DNA of 64,000 bases from the NCBI GenBank assembly GCA_944472135.2, contig OX235266.1:13681925-13745924 (forward strand), given 5' to 3'. The notes beneath the pieces are model-generated. The model was not told the origin of the DNA, made no database searches, and worked only from the letters and a program-made list of their open reading frames with translations. The stretch comes from Trichobilharzia regenti. Lineage: Eukaryota > Platyhelminthes > Trematoda > Strigeidida > Schistosomatidae. Within the stretch, counting starts at the first letter, position 1. Every line of letters starts with the position of its first letter. The position numbers and the translations under genes were made by a program. Shown here piece by piece: positions 22,170 through 32,419 of this stretch.

Positions 22170-24332
22170 GTGAGTTGAAGTATTCCTTATTGACATTGAT
22201 GATTTCATTTGTGACTTGTTATATCTCATAATTTGAACAGGATGATAATGTATTTGATTGGCAGTATGTGTGTGTGTGTGGGTGTAGTTGACAAATCATC
22301 ATTGTGTTAGATTTGGCACAGTGGTTATATGAAACCAGTCACTTCGTTATTCGTATCTAGAATAAGGTTCAACTGATCCGTCTAGCTGGTTTCTCGTGTT
22401 TTGAATTGTCTACAAGTGACGTGTTGCTCTTTCCATTATCTGTAAAAATGGCAGTCATTTCGTGAAAACACTTTTACACATTGGTCAAATTAAACATGAG
22501 GCATATACTCTTATGTTTGGAAACACAAGTGTTTCAGCGAAGAGACTCTTTTCAACAACGAATTTATTATCAAGCTGTACAATCGTATATAGACATACGG
22601 TTTTTAAGAAATTATATCCTGTGAGGGAATAACATGAAGCCATCAATACACGAAATAATGGGATTAAAATATTTGTGATCATAATCATAGTTAAATGTTA
22701 AGTAGCAAAACAATTATCGTCATATATGGAATATTACATACGGTGTATAGATGTTGGATTTGTAGGCGAATATATTTCATGTTACATAACATGGTGTGAA
22801 ATTTGATAAGATAGAATTCACTATTGCATAAAGCATTATAATCTTCGATTTAGAACGACAAGTTAATGAAATAATTAAATAAATGTCTATCCGTCTACGG
22901 AGAATGCAGAAGTACGGATTGTACATACTTCTTTTGTACACAAATGTCTGGCTTGAAGTCATGAATTGCCAAGGTTCACGCTATCTTCACGAGTCTGTAA
23001 AGAATAAAACGCGGTGAGTTAGCTTGGATTCGGTAGACGATGATAAAATCATGTTGATGTCAATCAGGTGTGTTCTAGAATAGGCATTCGCACACACTTC
23101 CTTTCTACCTTATAAAACAATGCAGCTGGAAGATATTCTCGTATCCGCGTGGAGAGCGACGTTCTCTGGCAGCCGCCAAACTATCTTGCCCCACAAAAGT
23201 AGGTGAATTGATAGATTCACATGGAGACGGCCAAACGAAGCATCTTAGCTGTTGCGGTGATGGAGAATATTTTCCGGCTGGTAATCATATGTGAATTTTC
23301 ATCAATTCTGAATTCCAAACTCATGAATAAGGTTTTCTTTAGAACTATGTTGGTGACCAGTATAGACTGCTTATCTTTCGTGTTACTGTCGATAAATCGG
23401 TTCGGTTTGGCTGACCGTTTTCTGCGAGCGTGAATTCTATATTGACTGCGTCAACTGTAATGACTTGTTGCGTAGATATTTAAATATGTTGAGGACTTAT
23501 GTGCATGATATATACTGAAGTGTAGTCGCTCTCATTCTTCGAATGAAATTTAGGTATCATGTTGGAATGAGACTAAACAAATTCATACATAAAGCAAGTT
23601 CACTTTCTGCCAATTTTGACATCTACTAGTAGAAGATTGAAGATACATGATAGGTTTCTTCACATTCAGTGGCTTTAATGTCAGTAACTGACTATACTAT
23701 TAAGTTTCGATATTTGGAATGTGTTAATATCTCTTGGAAACGCATTGAATCAAATCGCATCGTTTTCTACTGACTGTCCACCACGCCTCCTCACCCATCT
23801 CAGTCATATGTAATCATTTGGAAGTGCATTGTGATGACATTGTACGACATTGTGTATGGATCTGATAATTGACTGTTTTGACATCCATATTTCACCTCAC
23901 AACGAAACCCCATTCACACGTCAATATCTCACAGAATTATTTTACATTATTTTTGTTAAAATTCATCCAATCACTAGGTTGAACTTGACAGGAATGTCCT
24001 TTCAATATAAACCGTTACCGGACACGAAACCAAAATATCGAGCTGTCAGTGAGTAACTGAATGAACACAATGGAGGTGTCTTATAACTTAAGATATAAAC
24101 ATATGCCAATGTATATATGAATAAATATATCTATATATGTAGAATATATGCAGGGGTTTTAATGAGATGGAAGTTTAGATGGTAAAGTTTCTGAAATAAT
24201 AATGAAAGTATTTTGAATACGAGGTGATGAATGTGATTTGAAGAACAATGTGAATACGACTGTTAATTCAAGCCTTATTCCGAGCTGTTATATCTCTGAG
24301 TAATAATTTACATAATCTTTATATCTCCTCAG
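22170..24332 (+). other. MEG locus A intron 1
   Basis: Single-copy AT-rich DNA with a TG microsatellite near 22,267. A possible 23-nt exon at about 22,242-22,264 was rejected because it puts a stop in frame. No other gene is seen. Confidence 0.5.
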
Positions 24333-24387
24333 GAACGGATGACACGGAAGTGCTCGAGCTCGACAGTGATGGTACTATTGTCACTGT
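24333..24387 (+). CDS. MEG locus A, exon 2
   Basis: The acceptor is ATATCTCCTCAG|GAACGG. Joined to the phase-1 end of exon 1 it reads R-TDDTEVLELDSDGTIVT, an acidic segment with no stop. Two overlapping donors are present: ACT|GTGTAAG (53-nt exon, exit phase 0) and ACTGT|GTAAGA (55-nt exon, exit phase 2). The second has the stronger donor. The choice decides how all downstream micro-exons are read. The exon is small but not a multiple of three in either form, so the symmetric micro-exon series starts after it. Confidence 0.72.
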
Positions 24388-25200
24388 GTAAGATTATATT
24401 AAGCTATTCATGTATATATATAGTGATATATGTGTATAAATCCATATATACTGTTAAAGAACTCTTATCTGGAAATCAGGCTTCCATTGTGATGTCTGTC
24501 ATGGGAATAGTCTGCATTATGAACAGACTTTCTGACAGAGAGAGAGTGATAAGAATCAGTGGCAACTCTGAAACGTTGAATGTATTTTACACTGTGAGAT
24601 AAATGAATAGCTTTCAGGTTTGTGTGTTTAGAGTTTTTCGCTTACTATATTGGAAATATATGAAAATATGAAAGAAGAATGTATGAAATATGAAAGAAAT
24701 CAAGCTAAGTCAGTTAACGTTATCATCACAGTTGAGAAATTATGACTGCAAGTCAACTGTCAAAAAGTAATTTTATCGTGTGATTAGTGGTGATATATTT
24801 CACTGATAAACAAGTGAATCAGGACTCACCGGCAAAAGATCTTCTGATTCTAATGACTCTTAGGAGTCTTTCTACAAATCACCTTCATCAACATAAAGCC
24901 AATATTTAACTATATATGGGTTCACTGTCCAGTGATAACTTTCGTAGAGACGACTTATTCAAAGTTCTGTGATGATGTTATGACTACCAGTGAGTTTATC
25001 AAATCTTTTAGTGGTGGACAGAGGATGAATGATACTTGATTGAGGTAGTGGTGAACCGCAAATCGAGGAGCGTTAAGAGGCGAGACACACAGAGATTAAT
25101 TTATTAATTGTAAATGAATGCACTATAAACATAAATCCAGATCCTCTACACGAAGTCATTGTAGATGACGGTGCGAAAAGAAGCTTATTCTAATGTCCAG
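24388..25200 (+). other. MEG locus A intron 2, first part; no other gene seen
   Basis: AT-rich sequence containing an 87-codon open frame (24,339-24,602) that is only read-through of exon 2 in another frame. Confidence 0.45.
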
Positions 25201-25334
25201 AGTAATAACTATGGTTCGTTCATACGAACTGTGATCAAGATTTGACCGGATAGTTGCAAAATAATTGAGCGCTGAGTGAGAAGTAGACATTTATAAAGTT
25301 ATATTTGTAAAATCTCAGCGATATTGAAATGAGT

Positions 25335-25400
25335 AATTCCAACGTTTCGTTCGGCAATCTGGTCCGAACTTCTTCAGGGAAATTAATCGAAATTAACATA
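25335..25400 (-). ncRNA. Hammerhead-like motif in PLE terminal sequence, copy 1
   Basis: On the - strand: stem I GATTAATTTCC, core CTGAAGA plus one extra A, stem II GTTCGG/CCGAAC, GAAAC, GTT, stem I GGAATTA. It is the same as 29,330-29,390. Type-I hammerheads with very short stem III are reported from Penelope-like elements. The extra A after the core and the loopless ACGT stem III make activity uncertain. Confidence 0.45.
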
Positions 25401-26701
25401 ACAAAGTTTAGAACAAGACATATAAGCGAACAATATTGTTTTCAATTAGATCTTCTTCAGACTTTACTCTAATTTACTTAGACTTATATATATAAAATTT
25501 TAACCAATGACGGTGATTTAGTGGATCAAATAATAATCGTAATCATAATAATAATAATGATAATAGTAATAATATTGTGGTAAATGTTTTGAACGAAGTT
25601 AATAGCGATGATTATAATAATAACAAAATATTGTTAATAAGGCTTATATAGGTGATAAGAATAACAAAGTTAGTATATGCATATATGTAGACAATTCAAT
25701 AAATAAATAAATTACGTCAAATCAAATGGAACGATAATCAGAGTTTAAATAAATATCATAAAAGTACGAAGGAGAGGGATGATAAGAAAGGGTGGGAGGG
25801 TTTTGAATAGAATTCACCTAGGCCAAGGGAGAGACAAAGGTAGAACAAATTTCTTTTGTATACAAAGACTAGGATTGTTCTCTCGAATTCCCATAGCTTC
25901 GGCTAAGTGTAAAAGACGGGTTCTGATTCCGTTCGAAAGACTTGATGGAATGCGGTAAATAACTTTGAAAGCACTATTTTTGTCCACTTGGTGACCACTA
26001 TCAATCAAATGAGCCAAAATAGAACTTCGTATGGACTTTATTTGACCTTTTCCGAACCATGAAGGAAGATGCTCTTTAATGCGTTTGTTCAGCTGTCTAG
26101 TTGTTCAGCCTATATAGCTTTCTCCACAGGAGCAACTAAATTTATAGATACACATGGAAGTGGCACAACTAGGTAACTTATCTTTCACTTGAGCAATCAA
26201 AATTGGCCGGCTGGAAAATGACAAACAGAGGGTGGCGGCAGTATAAGTCCGTTTTATCGCTCTCGATAATCTCTGATGTAAGACTTCACTAGCCACGTCC
26301 CTATTAAATTGCAGTTTGATGAGCAGTTGTTTCTTTTTAACTGTTATCGGTTTCTCTTTATTGTACTTAGCATTCATGTGTCTCCTGACAAATCTACTAG
26401 GATAACCCATTTGGACTAACGTATTTTGGATGTATCCTAGCTCATTCTCTAGAGAGTCATCTGTACAGATGCGTCTTGCTCTATTCGTCAGGCATCGGAT
26501 CAAATTGATTTTGTAACGGATTGGTACATAACTGAGGAAATGTGTATATTGTCCTACAGATGTAGGTTTTCTATAGACATCTCTCTTTAGTGAACCATCC
26601 TCTCTTCTGCTCAATTGGACGTCAAGAAAATGTAGTCCACCATAACAAAGTTTATATATAAAGGGGCACCTCTTGTTTTTTTTTAATTTTTGTCCAATCA
26701 T
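25400..26701 (-). mobile_element. Penelope-like element (PLE-1), 3' half
   Basis: The - strand frame 26,105-26,701 encodes the RT thumb and linker (GGLHFLDVQLSR, YRKPTSVGQYTHFLSYVPIR, QMGYPSRFVRRHM, LPSCATS), then CIYKFSCSCGESYIG, the start of a GIY-YIG endonuclease. A nonsense change (TGA where Arg or Gly context continues with TTRQLNKRIKEH) follows directly. The frame then continues through AHLIDSGHQVDKNSA at 25,814-26,017. The RT palm with its catalytic Asp residues is absent (5' truncated). CATAACAAAGTTT occurs at both ends of the block (about 25,393 and 26,643). Confidence 0.88.
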
Positions 26702-27449
26702 GAGTCATGCAACAGGTATCAATATGTATAATAAATAAATAAATAAATAGAATTGAATGTTTACATAAAAGTACATCTCTTATTTTTAAATATATTATTT
26801 AAAAATATATTTATATATATATACACATCATTAAATTATTTCATCTCATTCTGTCCCATGTTGTTATTGACCATGCATATTAAAAAACTATATGACTATA
26901 TGACTATTGTTTCATCCCATCTTATACTTGTTCCACAATACACTTTCTGATATGATTCTAATTCGCCTTTACTGGCTATTGTATGCTTACATTAATGGAT
27001 TTATAATTGTAGAGCCTGAAGAAGAATTTATTGAAAACAATTGTTCGCTCTAAATATTTTGTTCTAAATATGAATCAATAGGTATACTGAACAAAACAAA
27101 CACAAAAATTGTATGAACTATGATCAAAAACTTTTTGACCTCAGACTTTCAAAATTTGTCTACTTTTGTTAAAATATATGTGTATATGCAGTATATGCAG
27201 GATACAATGGCGTGTGTGTGTATGTGTGTGTGTGGGTGGGTGGGACAGTCATAAAACATTTGCTATTCTCATATGAGCTGTGATCAAGATTTGACCGGAT
27301 AGTTACAAAATAATTGAGATTTTTATAAATATTTAATTTTTAAAAATTTGTTATTCTCTCCATAAAAAGACGTAGACAATCGGGAATTTGACCAAGTGTG
27401 ACTACTTGTTCATGCATATCAAATTTTTATTTTATTTATTAATTTTCAA

Positions 27450-27640
27450 GTGTTGGTTTTGTAGGGATTTGGTTTGATTGTATGGAGGATTTAATCATGA
27501 GCTGACATCAGTTAGAGAACCACTGGGACGAAACAGCTGTCCAGTACTCCCAGGTTTTCCAGTGGTTCTCTAACTGATGTCAGCTCATGACTAAATCCTC
27601 CATACAATCAAACCAAATCCCTACAAAACCAACATTTGAA
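27450..27640. repeat. Near-perfect ~80-bp hairpin made of SINE tail
   Basis: 27,448-27,537 and 27,559-27,640 are reverse complements, from GTGTTGGTTTTGTAGGG to CTCTAACTGATGTCAGCTC. A ~20-bp loop contains ACGAAACAGCTGTCCAGTAC, the 3' half of the hammerhead. This is a head-to-head arrangement of two SINE tails next to the complete SINE copy C. Confidence 0.88.
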
Positions 27641-27992
27641 AATTAATCTGATGCTGACTGGCGACTGGCCCTTTTCAGGCAGTTAACCTGGGGTTCTAGT
27701 GGGAAGCCGTGACCAGTAGGGTACAGCAGGTCGAAGATGAGGCAGCAACTCATCGAAGAAGACATTGTGAGGTGATCGCGCTATGTCGTGAATTGGCAGA
27801 AGTTAGAATTCAAGGACCATTGGATCGGGTCCCAGTGGCTCAATGGTCTACGAGCTCGCCTTGTAACCACAAGGTCCTGGATTCGAACCCCACTGGGTGC
27901 GTACTACTGAGGAGTCCCAAACTAGGACGAAACAGCTGTCCAGTACTCCCAGGTTTTCCAGTGGTTCTCTAACTGATGTCAGCTCATGATTT
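27641..27992 (+). mobile_element. tRNA-derived SINE with intact-looking hammerhead (SINE copy C)
   Basis: On +: body from 27,641; tRNA-like part 27,827-27,900 with box A TGGCTCAATGG (27,836-27,846) and box B GGATTCGAACC (27,879-27,889), a pol III internal promoter; hammerhead 27,901-27,946; tail to TGATGTCAGCTCATGA. A non-autonomous element, as in schistosome alpha-type repeats. Confidence 0.9.
27901..27946 (+). ncRNA. Hammerhead ribozyme of SINE copy C (best-preserved)
   Basis: GTACTA (stem I), CTGAGGA (core, fits CUGANGA), GTCC-CAAACTA-GGAC (stem II), GAA, A-C-AGCT-G-T (two-pair stem III with tetraloop), C at 27,940 (cleavage expected after it), CAGTAC (stem I). All core nucleotides fit the consensus; only the stem I pair next to the core is A.C rather than G.C. 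Type I topology with minimal stem III. Confidence 0.85.
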
Positions 27993-27999
27993 TATTTAT

Positions 28000-28774
28000 T
28001 AGTCAGGATTTGCCATGCATCAGCTAACATCACACCTTCACGTCTCTTCAAACTGTTGGGATTCACCCATATGTATAGGGCTTACGCAGTCAGTCTTTCT
28101 TGATATGAACCTAAACCTTTCTGTAAAACCGTAGTTTTATCAAAGTCGATTTTGTGTCCCGTTCCTATTGAATGTAGTGCAATCGCTGAGTTGTTTTTTA
28201 ACTTCTTCAAGTCTGCAGAGCTCTTTGGAACCACCTTTTAACATTGTTTATGCTCTTTCATTCTTATATTTACCTGTCTAGAAGTTTCTCCTACATATAC
28301 TGCGTTACAATTCCCACAATTGATCTGGTATACGCAATTCTGCTGGTTTTCTTGTTCTATTTTATCCTTAACCTTCACCAGTAATGCGCGTAAGGTGTTA
28401 GATGCACGAAAGTACACTCTTATGTTATGTTCGTTAAGGATTCGCTTTATTTTATCGAATGTTTCTTTACGGTAAGGAACTACCGCTGTACTAACCCAAT
28501 TCTTAGCAGCAGGTTTTGATTCATCCTTAACTTCACATTTCAAGTATCTTTTTATGAAGGCTTTAGAATAATTATTTGACTCAAGAGTAGATTGAACTAA
28601 TTTTAGTTCCTTGTTAATATCTCCCTCTTCAGTAACTAGACGTTTGGCTCTGTTGATGAGATTCTTGGCCACAGTTACTTTGGTGGTAAATGGGTGAGCT
28701 GAATGATAACCTAGGTATCTATCCGAATTTGTCGGTTTCTGAAAATGTTTATTTAAAATTTGCCGTCTAATTTT
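28000..28774 (-). mobile_element. Penelope-like element of a second family (PLE-2), C-terminal part
   Basis: The - strand frame 28,238-28,672 holds AKNLINRAKRLVTEEGDINK, FIKRYLKCEVKDES, LVKVKDKIEQENQ and CVYQINCGNCNAVYVGETSR, an intact GIY-YIG-type motif (VYQI...VYVG then R). After a stop the C-terminal HSIGTGHKIDFDKTTVLQ follows. RT palm is absent. Its sequence is clearly distinct from PLE-1, PLE-3 and PLE-4. Confidence 0.85.
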
Positions 28775-29126
28775 CTTTTTACTATGAGAATAGCAAATGT
28801 TTTATGACTGTTCCACCCACCCCCTCCACACACACACACCATTGTATCCTGCATATACTGCATATACACATATATTTTAACAAAAGTAGACAAATTTTGA
28901 AAGTCTGAGGTCAAAAAGTTTTTGATCATAGTTCATACAATTTTTGTGTTTGTTTTGTTCAGTATACCTATTGATTCATATTTAAAAATAAGAGATGTAC
29001 TTTTATGTAAACATTCAATTCTATTTATTTATTTATTTATTATACATATTGATACCTGTTGCATGACTCATGATTGGACAAAAATTAAAAAAAAAAACAA
29101 GAGGTGCCCCTTTATATATAAACTTC

Positions 29127-29310
29127 GGGTCCCAGTGGCTGAATGGTATACGAGCTTGCTGGCCTTGTAACCGGAAGGTCCTGGGTTCGAATCCCAGTGG
29201 GTGCGTACTGCCGATGATTCCCAAACTAGGATGAAACAGCAGCTGTCCAGTACTCCAGTGCTGGTTTTCAATGGTTCTCTAACTGATATCAATTCGTGAT
29301 CAACTCGTAA
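29127..29310 (+). mobile_element. tRNA-derived SINE with hammerhead remnant (SINE copy D)
   Basis: The tRNA-like part starts at GGGTCCCAGTGGCTGAATGG and has a canonical box B GGTTCGAATCC (29,184-29,194). The hammerhead region is at 29,205-29,253 and the tail ends at CTAACTGATATC. The SINE body 5' of the tRNA-like part is missing, unlike copies B and C. Confidence 0.88.
29205..29253 (+). ncRNA. Hammerhead motif of SINE copy D (core mutated)
   Basis: GTACTG / CAGTAC stem I arms are perfect. The core reads CCGATGA (U4 to C) and stem II is TTCC/GGAT. GAAAC is intact and is followed by a slightly longer stem III. Cleavage is unlikely. Confidence 0.75.
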
Positions 29311-29327
29311 AACTTTGTTATGTTAAT

Positions 29328-29392
29328 TTCGATTAATTTCCCTGAAGAAGTTCGGACCAGATTGCCGAACGAAACGTTGGAATTAATCATTT
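29328..29392 (+). ncRNA. Hammerhead-like motif in PLE terminal sequence, copy 2
   Basis: GATTAATTTCC, CTGAAGA, A, GTTCGG-ACCAGATTG-CCGAAC, GAAACGTT, GGAATTAATC. Stem I is 10 pairs with one bulged T and stem II 6 perfect pairs. ACGT in place of stem III is self-complementary, which would suit a dimeric ribozyme. The single extra A is the weak point. Confidence 0.45.
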
Positions 29393-29635
29393 CAATATCG
29401 CTGAGATTTTACAAATATAACTTTATAAACTATGGTTCGTATTTATCATACTTTCTGGCAGAATTAGTCGATGAGGTTTTGAGAATAGATAGTCGGGTAC
29501 ACAGTAGAAAGTAGACAGAGAAACTCACCACTTTCGTACGCACTTACATAGTTATTCACTTATTGATTAATTTAGTTTTGTTCATATAAATGTCTGTCAT
29601 TTGACTTGTATTCATGATACTTCATTTTCGATTAG

Positions 29636-29644
29636 CGTGTCAAG
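29636..29644 (+). CDS. Possible 9-nt MEG micro-exon (weak)
   Basis: TTCATTTTCGATTAG|CGTGTCAAG|GTGAGC gives acceptor, nine bases (RVK in phase 0) and donor. It is single-copy in this window because the matching part of the right arm lies outside. Could be chance. Confidence 0.25.
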
Positions 29645-29699
29645 GTGAGCAGTATTTAGTAGTTGTAAGATGATTTCGAGTGTAAACATTAGGATTCTC

Positions 29700-29950
29700 C
29701 CTTCCCTTTTTTATTCCTTCACGTTCCAGTGGAACATAGCGAGGGCTTCAAGCTGAATGCTTGAAGTTTCTGTCGCTGTGGTATTTATTTTTACAGAATG
29801 GATGGGGTTGCTGGCATAATGGCCGACCATTCCTGTTTTCCAGCTTTATCACTGGCGTTTAGCGCGATAAATTACTGTGTCAGTGGCCGGGGAAAGACCT
29901 CCGGACCAGTTGCATAGTCGGCTGTGACACCGACGCTTAATCTACACGTA
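29700..29950 (-). mobile_element. Unclassified retroelement tail
   Basis: Resembles an RTE-type tail at 29,713-29,760 (GTTCCAGTGGAACATAGCGA), then a stretch with GACACCGACGCTT that recalls the end of the second SINE family at 51,360. Identity is too low to name it. Confidence 0.3.
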
Positions 29951-30764
29951 ATTGTATTTTTGTTGTATTAGTGCTCCATATGAGCGAAACATTGTGACTA
30001 GGAAATATTTACCTCAAACAATTGAAAAGAAATATTTGTTCGATAATGTCACACATTTTTCCAGTTGAAGAACTGGATCCTCACCGTGGACATCGGGTGT
30101 AGCAGTCTAATATGGGTGGATTTTGTAATTTCTTCGCGGATTCTTTCCAGGTGTTACAAAAGGAAGCGATATGAAATATGTGTAAAATGCGTATTACAGG
30201 TTTACATACACGTATCGTGTTGTTGACGTCATACTAGTGATGTCAGAAGGGAACATGAAATCGCTTTTATGATATCTGTCAAAGTAATGCCTTATATAGT
30301 AAGGCTGGCCGGATTTATGAAGTGTCATAGACAGAGGCAGATATAGTGATCTGAAATACTTCACATAACTGGACAGTAATTTCTGCATGCCGCTGCATAC
30401 CAAATGTCAGTCAAAGGAGATGGATACCGCCACTTTAGGTAGAGAAGAAGAGGACATAATCACTGAGTCAGCTCACTGAAATCCGTTTGAGTGAACCATC
30501 ACAATCGCTGACATTTTACGGAATTCCATCCCTCAGTGTAGCATATTACTAAAACTGGACATTTCACTATACATAAGCGGACTTTCTTCAGAGGAAGACT
30601 TCCGAAAACGAAGAACCTAGGTCATCCTAGGTGGTTATAGGAAGAGGATCAGCTGTATTGTTCTAAGTATTTGTTCTTCATATGTTTAATTCAAAAAGTG
30701 AACATTGATTTCATTTTTCTATACCATGGCTCTACAATTATATTTAACAATACTTCGATTCCAG

Positions 30765-30773
30765 AAAATCACT
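30765..30773 (+). CDS. Possible 9-nt MEG micro-exon
   Basis: TACTTCGATTCCAG|AAAATCACT|GTAAGC has good acceptor and donor around AAA ATC ACT (KIT in phase 0; also open in phase 2). Length is a multiple of three, like the conserved micro-exons downstream. The mirror position is beyond the window, so conservation cannot be tested here. Confidence 0.35.
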
Positions 30774-31797
30774 GTAAGCTGCATTTTGAATTTTTGAAAG
30801 GATTACAAGTTTGGCGAAGACAGTCCTTCATTTGTAATTATGTACTTCTTTCTGTTTTATGCTATTCGAAGTTAGAAATGCTTAAGTTAATTAGTAGAAG
30901 TCATTGAATGATTTATGGAGATCGGCAAGCGAATGAGAAAGCACCATATGCTGCCTCATTTTGTTGAGAAACACGAGCGTATTTCTTGTTCTGACGTGTA
31001 GTCACATTAAAACAGAAAAGCGAACCATTTGTCGATGATTAAACGCTGTTTGTACGACAATGACTATTTAACTGTGACACAAGAAACTAGGAGACTAGGC
31101 AGCGGACTTTCTTGAAGCTAAAAGCACCATATCCATGCATTCTCAGCCACATTAATTTTTGCCAGGTGAAATCGTTCTGATTGGTGGGTAAGTTAACTGA
31201 CGGTTGAACAGTCAGTCCAACTAGGTTAATTCGTGTGCACAAGATAAACGGAAATCCAGACTTTAGGAATGTAGGGTCCTACCTCCAGAGCAGCTGCCAT
31301 GTACCTAAAATGTTAATTTCAATTTCGGCCTATTCTTGTAAACCTGCATCAGACCACAGTGATATGAGAGGAGCTTGCAACGTCTAGAAATGAGACTCAG
31401 TTCACCGCTTAGAACTCATACAAATTCCTGAAACACGCACGCATACAACTATGGTGTCAGCTACTGGAAATGGTCATCGGTGGTCAAACTATCCTTCTAA
31501 TTCATTTTTATTCTCGAACAACAGACTTCTGGGGGATAATTTTCAAAATCATCATTCCCATGGAACAGTGGTAATTATCTTATCACATCTGTGTTTCTAT
31601 TTATGCGAATTGAAGTCTTCCGAGTAACATGAGTTTTTTTTATTGGGAACTAGACAAACTCTGAGAGTGTCTTCCTGATAAACATTCTACTAGAAATATT
31701 ATATAAAGCTGATTCTAAAATTCTTGTACAAAAGATGTGCACATTTAAATAGTAGTCATGAATTTGTAACCGCGGTACATTTCTTTACATTCAACAG

Positions 31798-31803
31798 GAG
31801 AGA
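31798..31803 (+). CDS. MEG locus A, 6-nt micro-exon GAGAGA
   Basis: TTTCTTTACATTCAACAG|GAGAGA|GTAAGTGTCAC: strong acceptor, six bases, consensus donor. The whole cassette is conserved in the right arm at 63,825-63,830. In phase 0 it adds Glu-Arg. Six nt is at the lower limit reported for schistosome MEG exons. Confidence 0.7.
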
Positions 31804-32398
31804 GTAAGTGTCACAGATTTATAACATCAGAAGTCTATATCAGTGTTTAGTATAGTTTTAAGAAGTTGGGTGAATTGGATTGGCATCTCCGATCAGACTT
31901 TCATTCTGTATCAGAGTAATACATGTACGAGGATATTTCACATGGATTGTCGTCATTCTGGAACAATGCATAGTGTTTACAAGGTATTTGTGCAGTCTGA
32001 CCATCAGCTATAGTCCCCTGAATTGTCAACAGACATAAATTTGGAATTCTTGAGCCCAGGCCTCACACAAGTTCATTGTTTATGAATTATGTTCTATATA
32101 CTCTAGAATATTACACCGCCTTAATTCTGATTGTCGTGTCCCTTGATAATCATTCCCAATACTTTCAATCGGATAGTTATATGAATTAATTCATCTGTGA
32201 AACACAAACCACTGAGGTATGGAGTCTTCCATTTTGCTGATATAATGCTGATAGCTTCACTACACCTACGATGTCAAACTTCTTATGAATTCTGTCGTGT
32301 TTTATTTTAGAAATATATATCTGTTATGTATTATGGAGTATGCTATGGCTTGATAAAGCTAACAGGTAATGCATTACAACGTTCGTTTTTATTTCCAG

Positions 32399-32419
32399 GG
32401 CAGTTTATGAAGCCATCTC
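32399..32419 (+). CDS. MEG locus A, 21-nt micro-exon (phase-2 only)
   Basis: TTTTTATTTCCAG|GGCAGTTTATGAAGCCATCTC|GTGAGT. Exon and both splice sites are conserved in the right arm with one change (C to T at exon position 3). It contains TGA in phase 0. In phase 1 only the left copy is open (right has TAG). Phase 2 is open in both (AVYEAIS / VVYEAIS). If real, it supports the phase-2 reading of the gene, or it is skipped or poisons the phase-0 transcript. Confidence 0.55.

Larger units (their letters stand above)
25200..27275. repeat. Palindrome 3, left arm (contains PLE-1)
   Basis: Inverted match to 28,775-29,450. Matching blocks are 25,290-25,395 with 29,330-29,440, 26,640-26,790 with 28,985-29,130, and 27,075-27,275 with 28,775-28,985. 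The left arm additionally holds the PLE-1 body and about 270 bp at 26,795-27,070. Confidence 0.88.
28775..29450. repeat. Palindrome 3, right arm (PLE-1 deleted, SINE D inserted)
   Basis: Pairs with 25,200-27,275. Compared with the left arm it lacks the ~1.25-kb PLE-1 body, joined at a shared AAAGTTT-type sequence, and the 270-bp block. It has gained SINE copy D at 29,127-29,310. Confidence 0.85.

Noticed and set aside
22242..22264. 23-nt segment between an acceptor-like AACAG and a GTATGT donor in MEG intron 1
   Set aside because: Joining it to the phase-1 end of exon 1 gives an immediate in-frame stop and its length is not a multiple of three.
27827..27900. A functional tRNA gene
   Set aside because: It has good A and B boxes, but it is fused to a hammerhead and SINE tail and is repeated in the window, so it is a SINE head.
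30055..30085. Possible exon after CACATTTTTCCAG reading LKNWILT
   Set aside because: Only a weak donor (GTGGAC) and no second copy to test; likely chance.
31171..31192. 22-nt segment TTTTTGCCAG|...|GTAAGTT as another micro-exon
   Set aside because: Contains a stop in phase 0, is not symmetric, and no mirror copy is available in the window.
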